In this document: positions 1-7,900 of the stretch, piece by piece | Layout: each line of letters opens with the position of its first letter | How positions within the stretch are numbered: position 1 is the first letter of the stretch | Assembly (NCBI RefSeq): GCF_004010055.1 | Contig: NZ_RQVT01000063.1 | Coordinates: forward strand, 1 to 49,268 | DNA from: Psychroflexus aestuariivivens | GTDB taxonomy: Bacteria; Bacteroidota; Bacteroidia; Flavobacteriales; Flavobacteriaceae | Reading direction: 5' to 3' | DNA length: 49,268 nt | The notes under the pieces: generated by a model | The model's input: only the letters and a program-made list of their open reading frames with translations | Databases searched by the model: none | What the model was told of the DNA's origin: nothing | Position numbers and translations under genes: made by a program

Positions 1-127
1 TTCAAAAGAATACGAATCAGAATCAGGCCGAATAAATATAGAGGCAAGAAGTTTGAATTCAGGAGTGTACTTAGTAAAGGTAAATTCCAACTCCGGACAA
101 AGCACTAAAAAGTTAATCGTTAAATAA
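1..127 (+). CDS. C-terminal end of a T9SS-exported protein (5' truncated by window)
   Basis: Reading from base 2, an open frame runs off the left edge and stops at 125-127. The 41 visible residues include INIEARSLNSGVYLVKV and end STKKLIVK. This is the last part of the T9SS type A sorting domain: a SLNSGVYLVKV strand, then a basic tail ending in a short Lys-rich strand. The family is known to be exported across the outer membrane and often anchored to the cell surface after removal of this tail. The passenger domain is outside the window, so the function cannot be named. A terminator follows within 20 bases. Confidence 0.8.
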   Translation, partial: SKEYESESGRINIEARSLNSGVYLVKVNSNSGQSTKKLIVK

Positions 128-145
128 TATTTTTCATAACTGAAT

Positions 146-184
146 AAAAAGCACGTTTGTAAATAAGCGTGCTTTTTTTATTTT
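146..184 (+). terminator. Rho-independent terminator after the T9SS-tail gene
   Basis: The 10-bp arms AAAAAGCACG (146-155) and CGTGCTTTTT (168-177) pair across a 12-base loop and run into T-rich sequence. It ends the partial gene at the left edge and lies just upstream of the methyltransferase start at 195. Confidence 0.85.
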
Positions 185-194
185 AAGCCAAAAA

Positions 195-908
195 ATGACA
201 GAAGTATTTAAGTTTAAAGAATTCGAAGTTCAGCAGTCTCAATCGGCAATGAAAATTGGTACGGACGCTGTGCTTTTGGGCGCTTGGATTAATATTCCAG
301 AATCAACACAGAGTATTTTAGATGTTGGCGCAGGTACAGGAATTTTAGGATTGCAAATGGCGCAAAGAAGCTTTGCAGAAACCATTGATGCTGTAGAGCT
401 AGATTCCGCAGCTTATGAAGAATGTGTAGATAATTTTGAGAACAGTCCTTGGGGCGATCGGTTATTTTGTTATCATTTTGACTTCAAAAATTTCTCTAAG
501 GAAATGGATGAAAAATATGATTTAATCATCAGTAATCCACCGTTTTTTAAAGTTTCCGAGAATATTTCCACTGAAGAGCGAAACACAGCTAGGAGTCAAT
601 CTGAATTAAGTTTTGAAGAGTTACTAAAAGGTGTAAACCAACTTTTGACTTTAACTGGAAACTTTGCAGTTGTTATTCCTTATGAAAGGGAAAAAGAATT
701 TATTGAAATGGCCACACAATTCAATTTGTTTCCAAACCAAATTTTGAATGTGAGGGGACAGTTTAATTCTAAAATAAAGAGGTCTTTAATTAATTTCTGT
801 CGAGAGAAATCATCAATAGAAATAGATGAACTCACCATTGAAATCAGTCGACATAATTACACAACAGAATATATAGAACTGGTTGAGGATTTTTATTTGA
901 AAATGTAA
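195..908 (+). CDS. trmN6: tRNA1(Val) (adenine-37-N6)-methyltransferase
   Basis: This 237-residue class I SAM-dependent methyltransferase resembles the YfiC/TrmN6 family, which methylates N6 of A37 in tRNA-Val. The N-terminal FKFKEFEVQQ and MKIGTDAVLLGAW segments are typical of the family. SAM motif I is DVGAGTG (residues 43-49), and motif IV is NPPFF (114-118), the amino-methyltransferase signature that positions the target adenine N6. Length matches the family. The ATG at 195 lies 10-18 bases past a terminator, so it probably has its own weak promoter. The stop is 9 bases from the convergent paaD stop with no obvious terminator between them. The family assignment is firm; the exact tRNA target is inferred from it. 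Confidence 0.88.
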   Translation: MTEVFKFKEFEVQQSQSAMKIGTDAVLLGAWINIPESTQSILDVGAGTGILGLQMAQRSFAETIDAVELDSAAYEECVDNFENSPWGDRLFCYHFDFKNFSKEMDEKYDLIISNPPFFKVSENISTEERNTARSQSELSFEELLKGVNQLLTLTGNFAVVIPYEREKEFIEMATQFNLFPNQILNVRGQFNSKIKRSLINFCREKSSIEIDELTIEISRHNYTTEYIELVEDFYLKM

Positions 909-917
909 GCGATTAGA

Positions 918-1418
918 CTAAATCAAACATTTAAAATAATCAAAGGTTTCTTCGCAGTCTTCACACTTGAACATGGCTTTGCAAGCTGTAGACCCAAATT
1001 GACTTACCAATTGCGTGTTTTTGGAACCACATTGTGGACACTCTATGATTTTTTTGTTTCCCAAAAGCGCATCTTTGTCAGATGTAGGATCAACGGGAGG
1101 CGCAATGCCGTAATCTTTCAATGCTTTTTTGCCTTCCTCAGTCATCCAATCCGTTGTCCAGGCTTCAGATAAAATTAGCTTAACTTCTGGTTCGTAGCCA
1201 TGTTCTTTAAGCGCAGTTTTAATATCATCGCCAATGACATCCATAGCCGGGCACCCGCTGTATGTCGGCGTAATTTCTACTTTAACTTTATTGTTTTCTA
1301 GCAAATAGGCAGAGCGAACCACGCCTAAATCTACAATACTCAATACTGGTATTTCTGGGTCAGAGACTGATTTTAAAATGGGTAGTAATTCTGTTGCTAT
1401 GTCTGCTTCTTGTGTCAT
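918..1418 (-). CDS. paaD: Phenylacetyl-CoA epoxidase accessory subunit PaaD
   Basis: 166 residues. The N-terminal half is a MIP18/DUF59 domain (DPEIPVLSIVDLGVVR near residues 20-35, then TPTYSGCPAMDVI with the conserved Cys). The C-terminal part is a zinc-ribbon-like segment with two CxxC pairs (CPQCGSKNT and FKCEDC), as in PaaD and unlike plain DUF59 proteins. PaaD is thought to help assemble the iron centre of the PaaABCE epoxidase rather than to act in catalysis. It is the last gene of the minus-strand operon paaE-A-B-C-D, 75 bases after paaC. Neighbours and length both support the name. Confidence 0.93.
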   Translation of the reverse strand: MTQEADIATELLPILKSVSDPEIPVLSIVDLGVVRSAYLLENNKVKVEITPTYSGCPAMDVIGDDIKTALKEHGYEPEVKLILSEAWTTDWMTEEGKKALKDYGIAPPVDPTSDKDALLGNKKIIECPQCGSKNTQLVSQFGSTACKAMFKCEDCEETFDYFKCLI

Positions 1419-1493
1419 TTACTAAAAGAGTTATGAATTTTAAATAAAAAAATTATCAGTCTAAATTCTAACGTCTAACATCTATAATCTGTT

Positions 1494-2249
1494 CTACCAC
1501 TTCATATTTGGGTAAGCCAATTGCATGTACTGCATTTCGGATAAAATATAACCCATATGTTCAGTATGAATGCCTTTTTTACCACCTTTTTGAAAATATT
1601 GAATCTCTGGCACCTCAAGCGTAGCTTGTTTGATTAAGTCCGAAATAATTTGATAATATTCATCTTTCAAGCTTGAATTATCTACACCAAAACCTGCATT
1701 AGCAACAATCTTGTCGTCTTCATTCATGTGGAATAATTCATCGGTGTAAACCCACAAATCATTTATCGCTTTCTGCACACGTTCATGACTTTCTTCGGTA
1801 CCATCGCCAAGACGTTTCAACCAATCTCCAGAAAATCGTCTATGATAAGCAACTTCCTTTAAACTCTTTTTAGCAATATTTTGAAGATTAACATTCTTAG
1901 AATTTTCCAACTGCTTCAAAAGTAAATAATGGTAAACATCAAAGAAATATTGCCTCACTATGATATATGCAAAATCAGTATTAGGCTGTTCTACAAGCAA
2001 TACATTTTTATAATCGCGCTCTTTTCTTAAAAAAGCAATGTCATCTTCGGTTAAATCTTCATTAGACAATTCAGCGGCATACTGAAAATAACTCCTAGTT
2101 TGTCCAAACAAATCTAAAGCGATATTGGTCATAGCAATATCGGTTTCTAAAGTTGGACCATGACCGCAAAGTTCAGATAAGCGTTGACCCAAAATCAAAG
2201 AATTATCTGCAATGCTATGTATGTAATGAATTAAATTTTCGTTTGTCAT
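1494..2249 (-). CDS. paaC: Phenylacetyl-CoA epoxidase structural subunit PaaC
   Basis: 251 residues, the usual length for PaaC. It is a ferritin-like all-helical protein of the bacterial multicomponent monooxygenase fold. PaaC pairs with catalytic PaaA to form the core of the enzyme that makes ring-1,2-epoxyphenylacetyl-CoA. The segment EVAYHRRFSGDWLKRLGDGTEE near residues 130-155 is characteristic. PaaC is known to lack a full set of diiron ligands, so it is scaffolding. It lies 37 bases after paaB in the paaEABCD operon. No signal peptide or membrane segment is seen; a cytoplasmic protein is expected. Confidence 0.95.
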   Translation of the reverse strand: MTNENLIHYIHSIADNSLILGQRLSELCGHGPTLETDIAMTNIALDLFGQTRSYFQYAAELSNEDLTEDDIAFLRKERDYKNVLLVEQPNTDFAYIIVRQYFFDVYHYLLLKQLENSKNVNLQNIAKKSLKEVAYHRRFSGDWLKRLGDGTEESHERVQKAINDLWVYTDELFHMNEDDKIVANAGFGVDNSSLKDEYYQIISDLIKQATLEVPEIQYFQKGGKKGIHTEHMGYILSEMQYMQLAYPNMKW

Positions 2250-2286
2250 TATTATAAATAATTAAAATTTATCAACCGATTAGATT

Positions 2287-2571
2287 TTACATGTGTTCTA
2301 CATCATCCGGCAATTCGTAAAATGTTGGATGTCTATAAGCTTTGTCAGCCGCTGGTTCAAACATTTCGCCATTGTGCTCTGGATTGGAAGCTTTGATGTT
2401 TTTGGATTCAACTACCCAAATACTGACACCTTCATTTCTTCTAGTGTACACATCTCTAGCATTGTTGATAGCCATTTCTGCGTCTGGAGCGTGCAAGCTT
2501 CCAAAATGACGATGTTCCAAACCGTTTTTACTTCTAACAAATACTTCCCAAAGGGGCCAATTTTTTTTCAT
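2287..2571 (-). CDS. paaB: Phenylacetyl-CoA epoxidase subunit PaaB
   Basis: 94 residues, the normal length for this small subunit. It begins near WPLWEVFVRSKNGLEHRHFGSLHA and contains AINNARDVYTRRNEG and IWVVESKNI, all standard PaaB segments. PaaB bridges PaaAC heterodimers in the epoxidase complex. It lies between paaA (71 bases upstream) and paaC (37 bases downstream) on the minus strand. An open frame on the opposite strand over the same bases is a shadow with no recognisable content. Confidence 0.95.
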   Translation of the reverse strand: MKKNWPLWEVFVRSKNGLEHRHFGSLHAPDAEMAINNARDVYTRRNEGVSIWVVESKNIKASNPEHNGEMFEPAADKAYRHPTFYELPDDVEHM

Positions 2572-2613
2572 TCCATTTTATTTTAAATAAGTTTCATAGA
2601 CATTATAGATGAA

Positions 2614-2632
2614 TTCAATATTTAGTATTGAA
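2614..2632 (-). other. Small hairpin between paaA and paaB
   Basis: TTCAATA and TATTGAA form a 7-bp A+T-rich stem with a 5-base loop in the 71-base gap between paaA and paaB. It has no U-run, so it is unlikely to terminate fully. It could tune message stability or partial readthrough, or be chance in A+T-rich DNA. Confidence 0.3.
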
Positions 2633-2642
2633 CATTTTGAAA

Positions 2643-3626
2643 CTATATTGCTTTTCTTATCGATTCGTCATCTGTATGTTTTTCAGCATAAGCTACGGCT
2701 GCATCTCGAACCCAAGCGCCATTATCCCAAGCTTCATTTCTAGCTTTTAGTCGCTCTTTGTTACAAGGGCCGTGACCTTTGACAACTTGCCAAAACTCAT
2801 CCCAATCTATTTTTCCAAAATCATAATGTCCTGTATCGTTATTATATTTTAAATCTTCATCAGGAATTTTCAAACCTAAAATATCGGCTTGCGGTACAGT
2901 TTGATCAATAAATTGCTGACGTAACTCATCGTTGGTTTTACGTTTCAATTTCCATTTCATCGATTGTTCTGTGTGGATGGATTCATCGTCCGTTGGACCA
3001 AGCATCATTAATGAAGGCCACCACCAACGGTTCAAGGCATCCTGAGCCATATCTTTTTGCTCTTGCGTACCATTGCAAAGTGTCATCATGATTTCGTAGC
3101 CTTGTCTTTGGTGAAAACTTTCTTCCTTACAAACGCGAACCATTGCTCTGGCGTAAGGTCCAAAAGAAGTACTACATAAAGGAACTTGATTGATAATGGC
3201 TGCACCGTCTACCAACCAACCTATAGCGCCCATATCTGCCCAAGTTAGCGTTGGATAATTGAAAATACTAGAATATTTTGCTTTTCCAGAATGCAACTGT
3301 TCATACATTTCTTCACGAGAAATACCTAAAGTTTCACAAGCTGAATAAAGATATAATCCATGACCAGCTTCATCTTGAACTTTTGCTAATAAAGCTACTT
3401 TTCTTCGTAGTGATGGCGCTCTAGAAATCCAGTTTCCTTCTGGCAACATACCAACAATTTCTGAGTGTGCATGTTGAGAAATCTGACGAATGTGTGTTTT
3501 TCTATATTTCTCAGGCATCCAATCTTTCGGCTCTATTTTTTCATCGCGAGCAATTTTTGCTTCAAAAATATCTTCTAAACTTTTACTTTTTTCGTTTTGA
3601 CTTGTATTCTTTTCTACATTACTCAT
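2643..3626 (-). CDS. paaA: Phenylacetyl-CoA epoxidase catalytic subunit PaaA
   Basis: 327 residues. This is the diiron oxygenase subunit that epoxidises the ring of phenylacetyl-CoA using O2 and electrons from PaaE. Ligand motifs are visible: Glu56 in HAHSEIVG, the DEAGH motif with Glu86 and His89, and a second ExxH with Glu169 and His172 in [11 protein letters not shown]. The segment [11 protein letters not shown] is also typical. The N-terminus is slightly extended and hydrophilic (about 20 residues rich in Ser, Lys and Glu). It is second in the operon, 45 bases after paaE. All features fit an active PaaA. Confidence 0.97.
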   Translation of the reverse strand: MSNVEKNTSQNEKSKSLEDIFEAKIARDEKIEPKDWMPEKYRKTHIRQISQHAHSEIVGMLPEGNWISRAPSLRRKVALLAKVQDEAGHGLYLYSACETLGISREEMYEQLHSGKAKYSSIFNYPTLTWADMGAIGWLVDGAAIINQVPLCSTSFGPYARAMVRVCKEESFHQRQGYEIMMTLCNGTQEQKDMAQDALNRWWWPSLMMLGPTDDESIHTEQSMKWKLKRKTNDELRQQFIDQTVPQADILGLKIPDEDLKYNNDTGHYDFGKIDWDEFWQVVKGHGPCNKERLKARNEAWDNGAWVRDAAVAYAEKHTDDESIRKAI

Positions 3627-3671
3627 AGCATTCTAATTTTTATTATTTTAAAATCTTTGAAGTCGATACAG

Positions 3672-4745
3672 CTAAACATCAAAATCGACAATAACTTGAT
3701 CTGAAGTCGGGATAGCTTGACAACTCAAAATAAAATTTTGTTTCAATTCTTCCTCTTCCAAAGCATAATTGACTTTCATTTCAACAGTTCCTTCTTTTAC
3801 TTGACATTTGCAAGTGCTACAGACGCCACCTTTGCATGCAAATGGCAGGTCAGCGCCAGCGGCAAGCGCAGCATCCAAAATGTTGTCATCTGTCTTAGTC
3901 ATTTCAAAGTGGAATTCTTTCCCACCATCTAAAACAGTAATTTTTGTACCGTCTTTTCGCTTAGCCATAGCGGCTTCAGCACGTTTTTTATCTTCTTCTG
4001 AAAGACCTGTGACAAACAATTCGTAGTGAATTTGTGATTTGCTTAAACCAAGTTTAACCATTTCGTCACGAATCATGAATATCATGTTTTCGGGTCCACA
4101 TATAAAAACTTCGTCCACATGATCAATATCGAAAATTCCACTAGATAACTGTTGTATTTTTTCAGGTGTGAATCTTCCGTTTAACAATTCGATATCACGC
4201 TTTTCTCTTGTCAAGAAATAAAATATTTCAAACCTTCCAAAATGAAGATTGCGTAATTGTTCTATTTCTTCCTTAAATATAATAGATTTAGCATTTTTAT
4301 TCAAGTAAAATAACTTACAATTAGCATTTGGTTCTTTAGCCAGATGGGTTTTAATCATCGAAAGAACTGGTGTTATTCCACTTCCTGCAGCAAAAAATAA
4401 ATACTCTTTTTCTTCAGTTTCACTAATATTAATGCCAAATTCTCCACTTGGTGGCATAACTTCTAAAATATCGCCGCTTTTTAATTCTGAATTGGCAAAA
4501 CTAGAAAATTTACCTTCAAAAATTTGCTTTATAGCAACGCGCCATTCATCGTCAACAGGGCTGGAACACAAAGAGTAAGATCGGCGGACATCTTCTCCGT
4601 TGATGTCTTTTTTCAATGTAAGATGCTGTCCTTGATGATATTTGAATTCTGATTTCAGATGCTCAGGAACATTGAAAGAAACAACTGTACAATCATCTGT
4701 CTCTTTATGTACTGACTTGACTTCTAATGGGTAAAATGTAGCCAT
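3672..4745 (-). CDS. paaE: Phenylacetyl-CoA epoxidase reductase subunit PaaE
   Basis: 357 residues. The N-terminal 240 or so form a ferredoxin-NADP reductase module (RRSYSLCSSP flavin-binding segment; FAAGSGITPVLSMI nucleotide-binding segment; VFICGPENMI). The C-terminal part is a plant-type [2Fe-2S] ferredoxin with Cys304, Cys309, Cys312 and Cys342 (CxxxxCxxC...C). PaaE passes electrons from NADPH to the PaaA diiron centre. Here it is the first gene of the operon; in Escherichia coli the order is paaABCDE. The ATG at 4745 lies about 30 bases after a -7 box overlapped by a palindromic operator. Confidence 0.95.
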   Translation of the reverse strand: MATFYPLEVKSVHKETDDCTVVSFNVPEHLKSEFKYHQGQHLTLKKDINGEDVRRSYSLCSSPVDDEWRVAIKQIFEGKFSSFANSELKSGDILEVMPPSGEFGINISETEEKEYLFFAAGSGITPVLSMIKTHLAKEPNANCKLFYLNKNAKSIIFKEEIEQLRNLHFGRFEIFYFLTREKRDIELLNGRFTPEKIQQLSSGIFDIDHVDEVFICGPENMIFMIRDEMVKLGLSKSQIHYELFVTGLSEEDKKRAEAAMAKRKDGTKITVLDGGKEFHFEMTKTDDNILDAALAAGADLPFACKGGVCSTCKCQVKEGTVEMKVNYALEEEELKQNFILSCQAIPTSDQVIVDFDV

Positions 4746-4772
4746 CGATGTGTTTTGATATTATTTTCAAAC

Positions 4773-4801
4773 AAAACTAACGATTGTTAGTCTGTTTTGA
4801 A
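4773..4801 (-). promoter_or_regulatory. paaE promoter with overlapping palindromic operator
   Basis: Read on the minus strand, ACTAACAATCGTTAGT (4792-4777) is a near-perfect 16-base palindrome. Its right half runs into TAGTTTTG (4780-4773), a match to the Bacteroidota -7 consensus TAnnTTTG. The palindrome extends with looser symmetry to about 4768-4801. No clear -33 TTTG is seen 19-21 bases upstream. The site resembles the PaaR (TetR-family) operators known from phenylacetate clusters, and the same module precedes the crotonase gene at 24128. A repressor binding here would block RNA polymerase; the regulator itself is not in the window. Confidence 0.75.
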
Positions 4802-4953
4802 AATTATTCATGTTAAAATAAGATTTGTTCAACCTTGAATTTGAAATTTTTCGCGTCACCAACAAAACTTCAAGGGATTTTATTGCTCATTCCGATTCAA
4901 AATTTTGGCTTTCATTCTTCAAGTGAAATATTTGTAAAGTTTAATTTAACACC

Positions 4954-7900
4954 TTATTTTTCAACTAAAATTCTGCCGCCTTTAGTTCTTGCACTAAATT
5001 CTGGAGCGTACATACTTTGTAAATTTGAATGTCCACCTGTAAAATCTCCATTTTGATTCGCTCGCAAATCGTATTCTAGAATATAAGTACCGCGTGGCAA
5101 ATCATCAATAAAAAAGTTGGTCGACGCATCTTTGGTCACTTGATAAAATCGTAAACCATCTTTGTATTTGTATTCTGAAATTACATCGGTTGGTTCAAAA
5201 GTAGAAGCTCGCAAATCTTTCAAGTGAATGAAATTGAAATCGTCTTTAGCTTTTATTGTCAACTGGATTCTTACCAAATCACCAATTTTCAAACTTTCAT
5301 TTTGAAGCCGAATCATATTTTCTCCATCTGAAGTCTGTTTCACCACAAACCATTCTTTTTCAACTTGAAGATATTCACTTGAAGAAGATTTTACATTGTC
5401 CAGATTTTCTAAATATTGCCAAAAAATACCACCAAATTGTGGAGAATCGCTTTTGTTTTTTATTTCGATATTTGCCATTTCAGGCTGAATATTTTCTGCA
5501 GAAAATACTTTTTTGATGCGTTTACTTTGTCGTTCTTCTTCCGATATTTCAATTGAAATATCGCCAAGTTTTATACTCGGTATTTTTTCTGAAGTTGTCC
5601 AAGATTTGCCAGACAACATAAGTGCGTAAATGGCTTCTGTAGTGGCTTTTGTTGTTGGCCAAGCTGCCTTTCTTTTGGAATGAATCAGCCATTGTTTCAA
5701 AAGATTTGTTTTTTGTTGGTCTTCTAAAATCTCACGAAAAGCTTCCACCGCCAATGCTTGGTTTTCTATAGCCGAATTTTGCCAGTTGTAATTGGTGAAA
5801 TTTTCTTTCCAATACATGCCTTTGTCCGTTTCTATCACAGCATTTTGCTCCAAAGCTTCCAGCACCGTTTTAGCTAAATTGTCATATCCAAATCTATTTG
5901 AAATTAAGGCGAAGAGCAGTTTTTGACTAAAACTAAAAGAGATCCAATCGTCTTGATGAGCATCTAGAAACTCTGCTGCAAGTTTTGTAATTGTTGGCTT
6001 GTTGTAGGTTTTGAAAAAACTTCGGCTGTATAGATAATGCAGTGTTTGATACTCTGTCTTTTTATTTTCATCATCTTGGTAAGCTTTGTCTAAAAACATG
6101 ACTAGTTTTTTAACCATATTTTCTGCCTCTGAATTTTCGATGTCGAAGGCTTCCAATTGTTCTAAATGTCCAAAACCAGCTAAGATATGTTGAGAAATCA
6201 AGAAGTTTTTGTGACCACCAGAAAACCATGGAAATGCGCCGTTTGGCAATTGCATGGCGTTCAATTTTGATATTAACTCCTGGATATTCTGTTCGTTTTT
6301 GTCTTTGTCCAGAAGTTTGCTCAATTGTTTTCTTTGGGCATCGTCATCCAATGCTTCTTGTAACCACGGTGTTTCTTCGATTAGAATTTGTTTCAACTCT
6401 TCGTTTTCGAACATTGCGCCGGTTTCATTTTCAGAATCACGCCATTGTTTCAAAATATTTTGAACATCGGGATGCGTGTTTAGAATTTTCACTGAAAGCA
6501 AATTCGAATATAATTTGGCGAAAGTTTGCTCGCTACATTCGTGGGGAAAATCCATGGTGTAGGGCAGCGCTTCCAATGCCGTCCAAATTGGATTCATATT
6601 ATAATTGAAGGTCAAACTTTTGTGAACTAAAGTTTCTGAATCATTGTTTTTCATTGCTGAAAATGTAAAGTCAGTTTTACTGTTAGGTTCAACCCAAATC
6701 GGTAAGGTTTCTGTGATCAAAACTTTGTTGCTCAAGACTGGAATTACATCTTCTTGCCCGTCTGTGAATTGTCCAGCTTTGGCTATAATTTTGTAGCGAA
6801 CAGCTTCAATATTTTCAGGAATTTTGAGTTCAAAACTTACATTTTTACTGCCTTTTGCAGGAATATTTACTCGTTGGGAATCTTCTGAATTGATAATGTT
6901 TATACTTTCTTGAGTAATTTCATTTTTGAATGAAAGTTGTGCCATACCATTTAATGCTTCATCGGTCAAATTTGTGATTTTTGCCGAAATGAAAATTCGA
7001 TCTCCCGATCTGAAAAATCTTGGGAAATTGGGCGATATATTCAGTTTTTTCTGAGTTACGACATTCAATTCTGTACGATGACTTCTCATTTTTTTATCGT
7101 GAGCTAGGGCTTGAAATTTCCATTTGGTCAAAGCTTCAGGACTTTCAAAATTGAATATAACTTCGCCGTTTTTATCTGTGGATAATTGTGGCATAAAGAA
7201 AGCGGTTTCTTTCAAATCTTTTCTGGGTTTGATTTGTTTTAAAGCAGCTTCCAGTTCAGCATCACCAGATTTTGAACTGATAAGAATAACGCCATTGGCA
7301 CCACGACTGCCATACAAAGAGGTGGCTTCTTCGCCTTTCAAGATATTAACTTCAGCGATATTGTTTGGATTTAAATTTCTAAAGTTTTCCCCAGAAACAA
7401 TTTCACCATCGACAACGTATAATGGGGTTTTGCCACCACTTATACTTCCGTTGCCTCTTATAGTTACAGAAGAATTATGAGTTGGTGAAGCTTCTGCATC
7501 TTCAACTTGAATTCCTGACACAGCTCCTTTCATAGCAAATGAACTTTCATCATCATATCCTGTAACAATAACCTCATCGAGACTTTCGGAATTGACTTTT
7601 AGTGTAAAGTTTATCCCCGAGTTATAGATTGTAGTTGTTTGGGTTGCGTAGCCAATAGATTCAGCAATTAATTCGTCTCCTTTATTGGCTTTTATTACAT
7701 AAAAACCATCAAAATCGGTTTGAGTGCCGCGATTCGTGCCTTTAATTAAAATGTTGGCACCTGGAACTGGTAAACCGTCTTCATCATACACATAACCGCT
7801 CACAGTTCCATTTTTGAATTTTATTTTTGTTTTTAGCTTTGCGATTAGTTTTTTGACATATTCATTTTGTGCTTCAAATGGATTTGTAAAATCATAACCA

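Noticed and set aside
1460-1476. CTAACGTCTAAC direct repeat between paaC and paaD as a second Paa operator
   Set aside because: It is a direct repeat without the palindrome and is not next to a -7 box.
4833-4875. CCTTGAA/TTCAAGG inverted repeat between paaE and the macroglobulin gene
   Set aside because: Seven bases with a 29-base loop and no U-run; likely chance in A+T-rich DNA.
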